From Brassica napus (taxonomy: Eukaryota > Streptophyta > Magnoliopsida > Brassicales > Brassicaceae), in contig NC_063437.1 in assembly GCF_020379485.1 (NCBI RefSeq), positions 5,280,806-5,344,805 of the forward strand: a DNA stretch of 64,000 nt, given 5' to 3'. A model generated the notes under the pieces. It saw only the letters and a list, made by a program, of their open reading frames with translations. It had not been told where the DNA came from and did no database searches. Position 1 is the stretch's first letter. Every line of letters starts with the position of its first letter. Positions 1 through 12,915 of the stretch are shown here, in pieces. The position numbers and the translations under genes are program-made.

Positions 1-1312
1 TTCAAATACATCGTTCTATTTATATATACAAATAGAATATTATTGTACAGTCTATTGTTGGAAATGTTTTGTAATGCATGTATTACACATTCACTTGCGG
101 GAATGAGAATATTGTCTTAACAAATGAATACTTGTCACATCCAATCCTTACGGTTATATATTTAATTTCAGTTTCTCCTATATATATATTATACTAATTA
201 ACCTAAGCATAAAATGTATTTAACTAATAGTACAAAAAAAAGGCTTTTAGCTAATTAAAAAATAGTCAAAGCAAAGATTGACTATCTGCTTCACGACATA
301 TCTTTTTTCCTTTGGACATGCAGAACAATTATTAACAGGCAAATACTAAGAGTATAATAAAGGGGATGATTGGTTGAACTGTATATGTAGGATTAAACGG
401 GTATGGGCGCTGCCCGTTTAGAACTTGCCTGATAGGCCCGCAGGCACCTGACCCGTTTAAACATCCCTAAGTGTAATAACAAAGTTATAAAGTGACTTTT
501 AGTATAATATATATATTTTTAAAAGGGAATAGACTAGTAAGCAAAGTGTTAGCTTGTTAGTGGTTCAAATTAGAGTTTTTTACACTCTAAGTAACATTCT
601 AAGTTTTTATTACGTTATAGCACACTTTATGGCTTTAGGACACTTTTTTAGTTAACTTTATTCCCTTCTCTCTTTCACGTTTTATATGTTGTATTTTGTA
701 TTCACATAAACCGTTCTACTTATGTATAAAAATAAAATAATATTGTTTAGTCTATTGTCGAATTTTTTTTGTAATGCATGTATAACACATTCACTTGCTG
801 AAAGGAGAATAATGTCTTAACAAATGAATACTTGTCACATCTAATCCTTATGGTTATTTATTTAATTTTATTTTCTCTTATATATATTATACTAATTAAT
901 CCGAGCATAAAATGTTAATAGTGCACACACAAAAAAAACAAAGGTATTTAACTAATTAAAAAAGAATCAAAGTAGGGATTTGTTATATGCTTCACGACAG
1001 CTCATTTTCTCTTTGGACTTGCAGAACAATTAATAACAAAATACTAATATGCATAAATCTCAATTTATGTATTTTTATTTTTTTTTGTTCTCCATTTAAA
1101 AACATGAATGGAGAATAAATGTAGTTTGATCTGCATATTAAATTATGTGCATTTATTATGCACATTCATTCCAAACCTTAGTAGCAATAAGTGACACATA
1201 CTATAGTAACAAAATCATAAATTGCCTCTTAATGTAATTTATAAATACAGTTTGATTTGCATATTAAATGATCTGCATTTTTTAGCAACATTCTTAAATT
1301 CAATTGAAAAGG

Positions 1313-1900
1313 TTAGTTGAGAGCATTAACAGCCACACCAGCAACTAAGGTTTCTGATACAATCAATGCATATTTTGCCAATTTATCAGCTACGGAATTC
1401 CTCTCCCTAGGTATCAAAAAAAACCTTACAAACTCAAACCTAACTGCCAAGATAATATGTCTGCAATCGCTCCATATAGCTCTCTGACAGGGGGACCTGC
1501 GTTGAGAGCCTTGATGAGCTGCGAACATTCGGATTCAAACTTCACCATCTTCAGTCTCATTTCTGCGCAAGCTCTAAATGCTTCTCTCGTCGCTATACCT
1601 TCAACAATCAGCACCGATCCCACCCAGTTAACTCTCATTTTGAAGTTTCAAATCTCTTATGTGGAGAAGATGACCCAAACAGCCCTCCAGCTTCATGTTG
1701 AATTGACCAGGCAGCATCGGACTTGACCACTAAAGCTTCTGGAGGCATTGGAGTCTCAACTGGTGTCTTTATGCTCCTGGGTAGCGACTCTTTCTTCTTA
1801 ACCTCTGTACTCCACTCTCTTGCTAGCCCAATAGCCGATGACAACATGTTTTCTAATGAGGAATGCCCTTCAAACACAAACTTATTACTGCATTTATTTT
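1313..1900 (-). pseudogene. RNase H (RVT_3-type) remnant, copy 1
   Basis: Read on the minus strand in shifting frames, this stretch gives a plant non-LTR retrotransposon RNase H domain: a LVVKSDAAW start (the catalytic Asp region), an ESECSQLIKAL helix, and the ending IPRERNSVADKLAKYAL. This C-terminal motif is typical of the RNase H-like domain at the end of plant LINE polyproteins. The frame changes at least twice, so it is not translatable. It sits inside a tandem repeat unit and is duplicated with it at 5083-5645, so it was captured before the array duplicated. Confidence 0.7.
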
Positions 1901-2411
1901 GCACATTCATTTCAAACATTAGTAGCAATAAGTGATCCATATTGTAATAACAAAGTTATAAAGTGACTCTTAGTGTAATATTTTATTTTCAAAGGGGAAG
2001 AGGCTACTAAGCAAAGTGTTAGCTTGTTAGTGGCTCAACATAGAGTTTTGTACACTCTAAGTCACATTCCGAGTTTTTATTACGTAATAGGACAATTTTC
2101 TGCTCCTAGAACACTTTGTTTTTTTTTTAACTCTATATCCCTCTCTTCATGTTTTATATGTTGTGTTCACATAAACCGTTCTATTTATGTATACAAATAG
2201 AATAGTACTGTATAGTCTATTGTCGGAAAAATTCTGTAATGCATGTATTACACATTCACTTGCGGGAAGGAGAATATTGTCTTAACAAATGAATACATGT
2301 CACATTTAATCCTTATGATTATTTATTTAATTTCATTTTTCCTATATATATTATTCCAGTTAACCCAAGCATAAAATGTATTTCACTAATAGTGCACAAA
2401 AAAAATGTATA

Positions 2412-3807
2412 TCCCCTATATATTAATTGAGGAACATTTTAAAAGATGTAACCTCAATTTTGTAATAATTAAAAAAGACCACTTGCTTATGTGTCAATCA
2501 ATTAGGTAGTTAATTAGTCCTACGTGTCAGCCTCACATTAAAATTGAAAAAATGTTGGTCCAATTTGATTTTTAGATCTCACTAGAAACATTTAATACCA
2601 ACTATATGATATCATATGATATTAACTAAAGAAATGTTGATATTTATTATATATTATTTCCTTAAATAAAACCTACGGATTTGCTAATAATATGTATGAT
2701 TTCTATCATTTTTGATTACCTAATGTGATTATGATATATATAGTAATTAATGATTTTAAATAATGAAGATTTGCTAATAATATGTATGATTTCTATCATT
2801 TTTGTTTAATTATTTACTATTAAAATAAATTACACAATTACATTAATCATATATTAAAAATTTAGATTTTTTTCTATATGTTGTATTTTGAATTTTTCAA
2901 AACGAGTATAAATTACTAAAACTGTTAAAAGTCTCACATAAACTTTTGTGATCAATGTTTAAATTATTTTCTATAATAAGATACAGTGATAATAAAATCA
3001 TATAAATAAATAATTTTATTTTAATAGGTGTTTATGTTAATATATATATATATACTTCATATCGTTTAAATTTAATTTATTTATCATATACGATAGATAA
3101 GATTGATTGTTTTAATTTATTTATTCTAAAATGATTGCGAATAAACAAGAGCGATCATTTGATTTACATGTGCAAGCCAATTTATTACATAATAGTAACT
3201 GATTTCTTAGTTATTTAATATATAATTATTATTTTATTATTTCATAATATGTAGAAAATATAAAATAAGTATTTATTCTGTACAAGACGCAGATCTTAGC
3301 CTAAATATGTATCTTTTTAATAATTTTGAATCTTAAACATTTTCTAAATCTCAGTCCAAAATAAAAGAAAGAAATGAGAATAAACTCAAAAATCAATATT
3401 TATATCGAGTAATAACCAAAATGACACAAAAAAGAGAAAACTATCGAAGATAGATAGGATTGACACGTGAACGTAAACTTTTCATAACCATAATTATCTT
3501 TTAAATTGCTAAATCATGATATAAAACCGACCTGACATAGTTTCATTGTAACCAAATAGTACGCATGAGATTCTTCGGCCTAAACGTTAGGTTTTTATGC
3601 GATAAATAATTTTTTAACCTAAAATATTTTTAATAATGAGATCAGTTCATTAGTAAACAAATCATGTAATTAACAAAAAAAGTTTAAAAAAATTGTTTAA
3701 GAGCCAAATATATTAATTCGATCAATAATATAATTTTTTTTCATACGATATTTCTTAAATAGTTTTCATATAAATTTACCCTGCGCACGGCGCAGGTCTT
3801 ATCCTAG
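2412..3807 (+). mobile_element. Non-autonomous Helitron (1396 bp)
   Basis: The left end is TCCCCTATATATTAATTGAG preceded by A. The right end is a 7-bp-stem hairpin (CCTGCGC, loop ACG, GCGCAGG at 3780-3796) followed 8 nt later by CTAG at 3804-3807, then T. This is the canonical Helitron format: 5' TC, 3' hairpin plus CTRR, insertion between A and T without target duplication. Joining the flanks reconstructs the array sequence GTATATAACTAA, matching the uninterrupted paralogous site near 945 and 3942 (GTATTTAACTAA). No coding sequence lies inside; it is AT-rich. Its termini differ from those of the Helitron at 13167-18703, so it belongs to another family. Confidence 0.88.
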
Positions 3808-5082
3808 TAACTAAATAAAAGGGAGTCCAAACAGAGATTGACTATCTCCTTCACGAGCTCATTTTCTCTTATGTATATTATACTAACTAACCAAATCATA
3901 AAATATATTTAACTAATAGTGCACACAAAAAAAGAAGGTATTTAACTAATTAAAAAAGAGCTAAAGCATGGATTGACTATCTGTTTCACGACTACTCCTT
4001 TTTTCTTGGACATGTTAGAACAGTTATTGACACACAAATATTAATCTGCATACATATCAATTTATATTTTCTTTTCTACATTTAAAAACATGAATGGAGA
4101 ATAAATACATTTTGATCTACATATTAAATGATCTGCAATTAATCTGCATTTATTTTGGACAACAATTCCAAACTTTAGTAGCAATAAGTGATCCATAGTG
4201 TAATAACAATGCTATAAAATGACTTTTAGTGTAATATTTTTTTTTTCAAATGGAAAGAGATTACAAAGCAAAGTGATAGCTTGTTAGTGATTAAAGTAGA
4301 GGTTTTTTTACTCTGAATCACATTCTAAGTTTTTATTACGTTATAAGACACTTTGTTCTGCTAGGACACTTTTTTTTTAAACTCTATCTCCTTCTCTCTT
4401 TAACGTCTATATGTTGTATTTTGTATTCACATAAGCCGTTCTATTTATGTATAAAAATAGAATAATATTATATAATCTATTATTGGAAAATTCTCTAATG
4501 CATGTATTACACATTCACTTGCGGGAAGGAAAATATTGTATTAACAAATGAATACATTTAACATCCAGTCCTTATGGTTATTTATTTAATTTCCTTTCCT
4601 TTTATGTATATTATACAAATTAACCTAATCATAAAATGTATTTAACTAATAGTGCACACAAAAAGAAAAGTATTTAGCTAATTAAAAAATAGCCAAAGCA
4701 GAGATTGACTATCTACTTCACGACATCTCTTTTTTCCTTTGGACATATAGAACAATTATTGACATGCAAATACTAATATGCTTACATATCAGTTTATATT
4801 ATTTTATTTTCTTTGTTCTACATTTACAAATATGAATGCAGAATAAATGCAGTTTGATCTGCATATTAAATCATCTGCATTATTGACATGCAAATATTGA
4901 CATGTAGAACAATTATTGACATGCAAATATTAATATGCATACATATCAATTTATATTCTTTATTTTGTTTGTTCTACATTTACAAACATGAATGCAGAAT
5001 AAATGCAGTTTGATCTGCATATTAAATGATATGCATTATTTTTTGTGCAACATTCTTAAATTCAATTAAAATGGTTAACTGG

Positions 5083-5645
5083 GAGCATTAACATCCACAC
5101 CAGCAACCAAGGTTTATGGTACAATCAATGCATATTTTTCCAATTTATCAGCTACGGAGTTCCTCTCCCGAGGTTTCCAAGAAAAACTTATAAACTCAAA
5201 GCTAACTACCAATTATAATATGTCTGCCATCCCCCCCCCCCCCATATAGCTCCCGGACAAGGGGACCTGAGTTGAGAGCCTTGATGAGGTGCGAACAGTT
5301 GGATTCAAACTACACTATCTCCAGTCCCATTTCTGTGCAAGATCTAACCGATTCTCTCATCGCGATACCTTCAGCCATCAGCACCAATCCCACCCAATTG
5401 ACTCTCTTTTTGAAGTGTCAAATCTGTTATGTACAGAAGATGATCTAACCCATCCCTCCAGCTTCATGTTGAATTGACCAGGCAGTATCAGACTTAACTA
5501 CTAAAGCATCTGGAGGCATTGGAGTCTCAACTGGTGCTTTTATGCTCCTGAGTAGCGACTCTTTCTTCTTAACCTATGTACTCCACTCTCTTGCTAGCCC
5601 AATAGCAGATGACAACGTGTCTTCTGGCAAGGCATAATGCCCTTC
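5083..5645 (-). pseudogene. RNase H remnant, copy 2
   Basis: Second copy of the RNase H fragment, in the same orientation and position within the long repeat unit as 1313-1900. It retains the same flanks, with additional substitutions. A run of about 14 C near 5230 replaces normal sequence and breaks the frame. It is non-functional. Confidence 0.65.
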
Positions 5646-6010
5646 AAACACAAACTTATTACTGCATTTATTCAGTACATCCATTTCAAACATTAGTAGC
5701 AATAAGTGATCCATATTGTAATAACAAAGTTAAAAAGTAACTCTTAGTGTAATATTTTATTTTTCAAAGGGGAATAGACTACTAAACAAAGTGTTAGTTT
5801 GTTAATAGTTCAAAATAGAGTTGTTTACACTCTAAGCCACATTTTGAATTTTTATTACGTAATAAGACATTTTCTGCTCCTAGAACACTTTGTTTTTCTT
5901 AACTCTATCTCTTTCTCTTTTTCATGTTTTATATGTTGTATTCATATAAATTGTTCTATTTATGTATACAAATAGAATAGTATTGTATAGTTTATTGTAA
6001 TGCATTTATA

Positions 6011-9000
6011 TGTACAATAACCAAATACACTGCAATAACTTTTTGTATTTCACCCACAAACATTGGATATTATCTATACGAAAATCCAAAAACACTCAAA
6101 AGTAAATCCGTATTGATCGTCGAAAACCATGTACACAACCATATATCCATAATAACTAGACATTATCTATTACTAGACATTACCAATTTAATTATTTGAA
6201 AATCATGTACACAAAAAAATCATTATCCAGATGTACAATGATTCCACATGTACACCGGTTAATTTGTCCAATGATTCATGTACTCAATGTAAGAAAATTT
6301 CATTAAAACCATTTTTTTTTGGCAGAACCATAAATTTTATTTTGAAACTTAAGCAGTAACCCAATTTGAGCGTAAAAGTAAAATTAATTTTTATTTTAGC
6401 TAAAACTACAAAATACTTTTCCCACTCTCAAAACATATCCAAAAACCGAATGCTGAAATTATATTAAATTGTTAAAGACTAGTAAACATGGTTTTCACAT
6501 AATTAAACTGTTAATGATTTTTCTATAAGTTGCTCTTATGTTTAGAATGGCTTGAAGTTTTATCTTATGTAACATGTGAATATCGTTACCGTATGTTTAA
6601 AAACATATGTTAAGTAGTTAAGAAAAGAGACCGTAGAAGTAGAAGACTAATAAAATAGATGTCCATTATTTTACATATATACTTTCAAATAACAATTACA
6701 TGTACGCATGTTTTATTATCAACTTGGAAACTATGTTCGGGCTGTCCACATGTACACCGGATATCCACATCTACACTGATTTACAAAAAAAATGTCCACA
6801 AATATGACATATTTGACTAAATTTTGATGAGATTTGGATATTTAATGTCTTTTGAATTCTTAATAGCCTACCCGATCCGGATCTATTACACACCTGGAAA
6901 TTATAGATATTTTAATTATAGATCTGAATTGACCTATAACCGAACGGAACTGATCCAAACGTGAACCCAAAAAAATATGTAGTTGGGTTCAAATATTTAG
7001 GATCCAAAGGACCCAAACTTGAAAGAAACCGATGGGAATCAGATCTGAAAAATGAATATCCATGCCTAATTAAATTGTTAATGACTAGAAAACATGATTT
7101 CAAATAATTTAATTGGGTGTGTACAAATAAAGGCGTGAGTCGGTCGGTTGGCATAGGCATAGCGAGTTAATTGAAAATCAGGTCTAGGTTTTGAGCTTTT
7201 ACGTGTATGTATATCGATAAATATATAATATGTAAAAGTGAAGAATATGCCTCTTCAGCTCAGACAGTAAGTAGTTACATTTTAGTTCAACAAACCGGCT
7301 TCGAACCCCCTAATATTTTGTTTTCGTTTATTTTTCTATTTCTGTTTAATGACGGGCAAACTTATAATTTTGCCATCATCTCCTTCCTTGTAACCTACCT
7401 GCGATTTATCATGCTCAAAAGATGGCCGCCTCCATCTTTTCCCAGATTTCACTCGTTTTCATCACTTTTTAGTCATTTTAGGTGAAACTTTACAGATCTA
7501 AGTTAGATACGAATTCTTTAGGTTTAGTTGTATCAACCGAGAAAACACCGGATTGATGAGTACAAATGAAACCTTTGAATAAGAATTAGATCATGTCAAG
7601 CTTGAAAATCACAGATGAGGTAAGATGTATCATGTCAATTGCACTGTCTCTTACCTTAAGATGCCGAGTAAATTTGTCGTCTATTTAGACCCGTAATGAT
7701 TCTCGCCAAAAACTTAAGCATTTTAAAAATCTGGTGAAAGAAAAGAAAACAAAGAAAGTTGAGAAAGAAAACGTTAAGAAATAGAATGTGGAATCTATTA
7801 GTTACAGTTTTGGCTTTGTTTCAACTATAAATATAAACTAAAAGGTGCTTAAATTGAGAAAAAAAAGTCTGAGGAGTGCAAAGTGTCCTAGAGTATTATT
7901 ATAAACTTTAAAAGTGACCCTCTATGTAATACTTTCTTCAAATTATTTCTATTTAACTTTTAGCTACATAATTTATTTACATTATTATAATATGGTGTTA
8001 GGTACACTTCCAGAAACTTTGCCATCATAGGGATGCTCTACCTTTTTGAAACTTAAATAATGTTGAAATTAAATTTATTTAAAATTTTAGTTTATATTAA
8101 AATCACGATAGACTGTCTTTTTACATATAAGTGTAGTTTTCAAAAAGAAAAAAATCAAGGTGCGTTTTCCAAAGGAAAATACTCTAAGATAGCACAAAAC
8201 GTTTTTATCACAAAATAATTCTCAAGGTCAAAATGATCAAAATATGCTTCATTAAAAAACTAAATACATTTGTATCTTTATGGTTAAATAATATACATTT
8301 AGAGTTTAGAATTTAAGATTTAGAGTACAAAATTTAAAATATTAACTTTAAAAATATTTTTGGAAAAAGAAATGTGAAAAATTCCATTTTTTAACTGTTC
8401 AAAAAAATTTAGAAAAATAAGTTTCACATTTTTAAATAGGGTTTTTAATATTTATTTATTTATATATGTAGAGTAGGAATACATATGTCTTGAACAAAGA
8501 TAAATTGTAAAAATAAGAGTGATATTAAAAATGAATTGTAAAAATATTATTAAAAAAACCATTTCATGTTGACTGGAAATAAATAATTAGTAGGTTTTAT
8601 TTTTTTGTAAAATCCTACGAAAATTGTATTTATAAAATATTGTAATAGTTCTTTTATTTTTCTAAAAGCCTAAAAAGAAACCGTAATTATTTTTTTTGAT
8701 AATAATTGTTCTTTTCTAAATCTCTTTTAAATCATTAACAGAAAAATATTTGTATCATTTTCTCTGACACATGTCACAATCTTAATTTTTTTATTGATGC
8801 ATGTTGTGATCATGTTAATTAGCAACTTCGAAGAATTAAACTTTATATAATAAGATAAAATATATTTTGTTCAATTTTATTTGTTGTGTGTGTTTTTTTA
8901 AATAAAAATATGTGTTGGATATTTTTGGGGAATTTATCATTTTCACAAATTTAAAATCACACGTATGGTATTTTAAATTTATCGCAATAAGATATACTTA

Positions 9001-9175
9001 TATTAGCAATTTTGAAAATTTGATTTTCAAAATAATATTTAAAGGATAGGTTTGCCAAAAAAAATATAGCAAAAAAATGATAAACCGGGTTTGCCCATCA
9101 GAGCGGTTCCATCCGGGCCGGCGGTGTTGAACATTGCGGTTTAAGAGTGTAACCGGACCGGGTGTGCACCAACGT
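6011..9175. other. AT-rich intergenic sequence
   Basis: No gene could be supported over these 3.2 kb. It holds AT-rich sequence with isolated repeat-derived pieces. One at about 7225-7310 ends in CCGGCTTCGAACCCCCTA, resembling a Pol III B box, but no cloverleaf or A box of convincing quality precedes it. A piece near 7880-7960 is weakly similar to the array at 1-6010. Confidence 0.5.
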
Positions 9176-9199
9176 CACGGTAGAACCGGTCGGATCCGG

Positions 9200-9851
9200 T
9201 TTTGAAAAACACTGAGAAGAAATACAACAAAATGAATAATTCGTTCGCTTGTAGCATCATCAATCTTGTGAGCTACAGCGTCGATTTCTAAATCTGATTC
9301 CCCCTTTCGATCTCTCTTCTCTTCTCTCGCGAGTCTCCAAGGTATGCAATGGCATGGCATCACCTTTGCTCTTGATTCAATTCAATAGATTCGTTTTCCG
9401 ATCTCTAGAGGCTGATTGTTTTTTTTTTTTTGTTGGGTTTCTCAGTTTCTGATATTTTGCTTAATTGAATTCGTAATCAGATCAAAGATCTGGGACTTAT
9501 CTGCAATTTTACTTATGTTGATCTAGGGTTTTGTTGTTTCTCTTCCAAGCTCGCTAAGCTTTCTTCGATCATAGAGAGAGACAGTGTGCTTAATTGGCTT
9601 TGCTGAGTTGCTTGCCCCTTGTTTTGTTCTCTTCTTATCAGGTTAGCTTTCTTGGTCCTAAAGATGCTTTCTTGTTGATTGTTTAGTGTTGAATGTGAGT
9701 ACCCTGATGCTAAAATTTGCTTTTTTTGTTTGTGTTTGTGTTACCCTTTTCTTTCCTCAGGGCTTAACGATTCATCAAAAGGCAAAGATAAATTCCTAAT
9801 TTTAGTGCAAGTCTTAAGTAGAAGAACATCATTTCTAAGAGGCACCTTAAC
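9200..9851 (+). promoter_or_regulatory. ARPC4 5' UTR with intron
   Basis: A splice donor at 9342 (CCAAG then GTATGC) and an acceptor ending at 9760 (CTTTCCTCAG) define a 5' UTR intron of about 420 bp. The pyrimidine-rich leader lies at about 9270-9341, and the second UTR segment 9761-9851 leads directly to the start codon. The transcription start was not determined; the left boundary is approximate. Confidence 0.6.
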
Positions 9852-11622
9852 ATGGTAAGACTCTCTACCTAGATAAACTACATCACTATTAATTATAAGG
9901 AATTTTGAACCCTTCTGCGATAACTTTTTATTCTTCTCTTACTTGTTGCTCTTCTGTTGGGTCTTTGATGTTCCAGGCAAATCCATTACGGCTCTATCTA
10001 GCCTGCATAAAGAATACCCTCGAGGCAGCCATGTGCTTACAGGTACAAACCATTTCCGCTCAAAAGTATCACTGCATAGGTCCATCTGTATGGTTAAGGA
10101 AACAGTAAAAGACTCTTTGTTTCCCTTCTCCCCCATCCATGTTTGACCTCTAGTGTTTTTCTTACTTTCATGTTTACCTTATTTACATGATATGCACCAT
10201 CGTTCACTTTTACTCTCGCAATTTTGGTGACGAATGTCGTAAACTATGCACTTTTTGTTCCTGGGGCCATGTGAAGTCCTTGTAAGATTCAGTTTTAACT
10301 TGCATGGTATATATTTCTCTACTTGCAGAACTTTCCTTGTCAAGAAGTTGAAAGGCATAATAAACCAGAGGTTGAACTAAAGTATGTAAGCTTGTTTCAA
10401 AAACATGCATCTGAGAATGGATGCTCTTGTGCCATTGTGATTTGAACTAGTGGAATCTTATTATCGTCATGTTTTTTTTTTGTAGGACGAGCCCAGAACT
10501 TTTGCTAAATCCTGTAAGTAGTTTATTTCTTTCCCTCTCAGTTTGGCATTCTGTCTATATACTAGGTTCTGTAACTGGCTGCTAAATTTTTTATGTTTTG
10601 AATTTTACAGGTTTTGATATGCCGTAATGAGGCTGAAAAGTGCTTAATAGAAACATCTATAAATTCACTCCGGATAAGCCTCAAGGTAATTGTTGATCTT
10701 GCCTTAGCTTTATATTGTTTTTCACTGTTTCCTTTCACTCACTCTCCTTCGATAACGTCTTTCATGTGTCATGACTCAAACGTCCTGTTGTTAAAAGTAC
10801 CTGTTCTTGAATTTGCAGGTCAAACAAGCGGATGAACTTGAAAACATACTAACCAAAAAGTTCCTTAGATTCTTGTCCATGAGGGCAGAAGCTTTTCAAG
10901 TACTGAGGAGGAAGCCAGTGCAGGTAGACCATCTTCTTAATTTAAACGTAGCTACTCTTGTGTGCCACTATGTTTTATCTTCCAGCTCTAATGCATTCCA
11001 TTTTCTGTAATTTATTTAGTATGGCAAACGCATCACTGATTGGTTTATATATATATAACGCACACAGGATTGGGAACTTCATTTTACAAATCATCAATCA
11101 TCTCACTCTGTGGAAATGCCTTTACTTAGATCAGATGGTTACTTTTTATTATGTGAATAGTTTATTCCCTGATCCAATTCAATTTGGTTTCCTTGTTGGT
11201 CTTTTGAACAGGGATATGACATTAGCTTTCTTATAACAAACTACCACTGCGAAGAGATGCAGAAACAGAAGCTAATCGATTTCATTATTCAGTTTATGGA
11301 GGCAAGTCTTTCTCCAAACCTATTGTGTTTACCTTGTGTCTTTTTTCACGGTAGTAACAATGGGAAGTAGTATTCGGAATAGTTGGCCTAGCCATGGTCA
11401 AGGTATCCGCCTTCACACTTAAAATGTTTCTACAAGAATCAAAAAGAAATTAGTTACTTTGATGATATGCTCCAACATGCTAATCTCCTCATACTCCTCC
11501 GATTAAAACTGGAAATGTAACTGAAATTGCAGGATATAGAGAAAGAAATAAGCGAGTTGAAGATATCAGTGAACACCAGAGGAAGACTGGTGGCTACAGA
11601 GTTTCTGAAACAGTTCATGTAA
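9852..11622 (+). CDS. ARPC4: Actin-related protein 2/3 complex subunit 4
   Basis: ARPC4 is the 20-kDa core subunit of the ARP2/3 complex, which nucleates branched actin filaments in the cytoplasm; ARPC4 and ARPC2 form its scaffold. Eight coding exons join in frame: 9852-9854, 9977-10042, 10329-10381, 10486-10513, 10611-10685, 10819-10923, 11212-11301 and 11533-11622, giving 169 residues, the usual length. Recognisable blocks are [19 protein letters not shown] at the N terminus, [20 protein letters not shown] near residue 52, and [14 protein letters not shown] at the C terminus. The ATG is the last three bases of its exon, followed at once by the GTAAGA donor. That start is chosen because exon 2 opens in frame with the conserved ANPLRLY. 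Intron 7 has a GC donor (GGAG|GCAAGT). The gene looks intact. Its Arabidopsis counterpart lies, from memory, near At4g14147, close to the CSN8 and A6 counterparts. Confidence 0.95.
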
Positions 11623-12591
11623 AGCAACTGAGTTGTTATAATGTAAGCACTCATTGTATTAATCACTCATTATTTGGTCAAATTCATCTACACATATAAT
11701 AAGTTCTTTTCTCTTGCTACACTTTCTGTTTTCTTTTTGTCTCTACTTCCTTTGCTCCTACGCAACTGAACCATCGGCTTCGTAATTGTAGTATATGTTA
11801 CGCAATACTTGTAAAATATGGGCTGTTCGTTAATCATAGAAGTTGTTCTAGCATGCAGTCACAGCAAGAAAAGTTGTTTCTACGACCAAGTAAAAATAAA
11901 ATCAATTTTAAATGATATTCGTTTGGCCATCTTTTATCTCTATCCAAATAATTTATTTAAATGGTATATCTAAGCGATATTTGGAACTGTTTATTTATCA
12001 ATCCAAATGAAACATCTAAATTGAATTTGGTTTATTTTCTCAATTGTTGTACATGAATAGTTTAATAAGAAAACAATTCAACAACTTTTATTTTTAATTT
12101 AATTATATTTACAAATTTAAAACTATAACATTTATTTATTAGTTACAACTAATTATTTTGAATGAGCATTTTGATTATGTAATTTTGATGAAGAAATACA
12201 TTATTGCGATTTTTTTATAAAATTTAGTATTTTATATTTTGGTAAGGAAATACGATTTTAAAGTTTTTATGTAAAAATATAATTTTTCGTATAGGTGGAC
12301 GAGATTATTTTGCGGTTTGGAAAAAAAAATTTATGTTTTGATGGAAGAATATAATTTTGAGAGTTGGGATATATGTCGAGTTTGACATTAGATGTCAGAT
12401 CGAGGATCTGTTGAAATGGTGGCTGCTTGTGCAGTGCATGTGCTTTCACTGATGTGTTTTCGAGTTTGATTTTCCTCTACTATGCTTGTATTGTTACTTC
12501 AGATGATCAGTTCTCACTTGCGGCTTATTTATTTGGTTCTTGTTTAGTTTATAGAGTTGTGGTTATGTGGCTCAATCAGCAATAGTGAGTC
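11623..12591. other. ARPC4 3' flank, AT-rich
   Basis: The 3' UTR of ARPC4 presumably occupies the first 100-250 bp. The rest is AT-rich, with no supported gene or RNA. Confidence 0.5.
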
Positions 12592-12599
12592 GTCTCCGG

Positions 12600-12915
12600 C
12601 AGGGGCGAAGCTAGGATTTTTCTTATAACTAGGTGCATAATAACTAATAAAAATAGCATAGGAAGATTTGAACCTAGGTTATTGGAGAATCTTTTCTATG
12701 ATCATAATACCCGACGATGATATTTGCTGTGATGTTCATGATTCTGAATATTCCATAGATTTCAATCTGTGGACTTTTGGGAATGGGATGAAAATTGTAG
12801 GTGCAAACTTAACCAAATAGCCACTTCCTTCTTATAAGTCCTATGTAAAAAATCAAATATCTAAAATATATTGGGTGCACTTGCACCCATAGTGTTTAAT
12901 GTGGCTTCGCCACTG
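12600..12915. mobile_element. hAT-type MITE (316 bp)
   Basis: The ends are CAGGGGCGAAGCTA at the left and the reverse complement of CAGTGGCGAAGCCA at the right, 14-bp terminal inverted repeats with two mismatches. Flanking 8-bp direct repeats GTCTCCGG (12592-12599) and GTTTCCGG (12916-12923) differ at one base, consistent with a slightly aged hAT target-site duplication. The CAGTGGCG terminus is typical of plant hAT MITEs. No coding capacity. Confidence 0.82.

Larger units (their letters stand above)
1..6010. repeat. Tandem array with short/long higher-order repeat
   Basis: The landmark GTAATGCATGTATTACACAT (with small variants) recurs near 71, 771, 2235 and 4496, and truncated near 5998. 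Spacings are about 700, 1464, 2261 and 1502 bp. Removing the 1396-bp Helitron at 2412-3807 turns the third into about 865. Units therefore alternate short, long, short, long, a dimeric higher-order period of about 2.2-2.4 kb. Another module recurs near 475, 1950, 4200 and 5730 (AGTGTAATAACAAAG, then CAAAGTGTTAGCTTGTTAG). The long units carry an RNase H remnant. The first unit is interrupted at about 360-470 by a non-homologous stretch bounded by AGGGGATG and CATCCCT, possibly a small hAT-like insertion. No intact gene is visible. Confidence 0.8.

Noticed and set aside
7225..7310. tRNA gene or tRNA-derived SINE
   Set aside because: A B-box-like CTTCGAACCCCC is present, but no acceptor stem, anticodon arm or A box can be formed.
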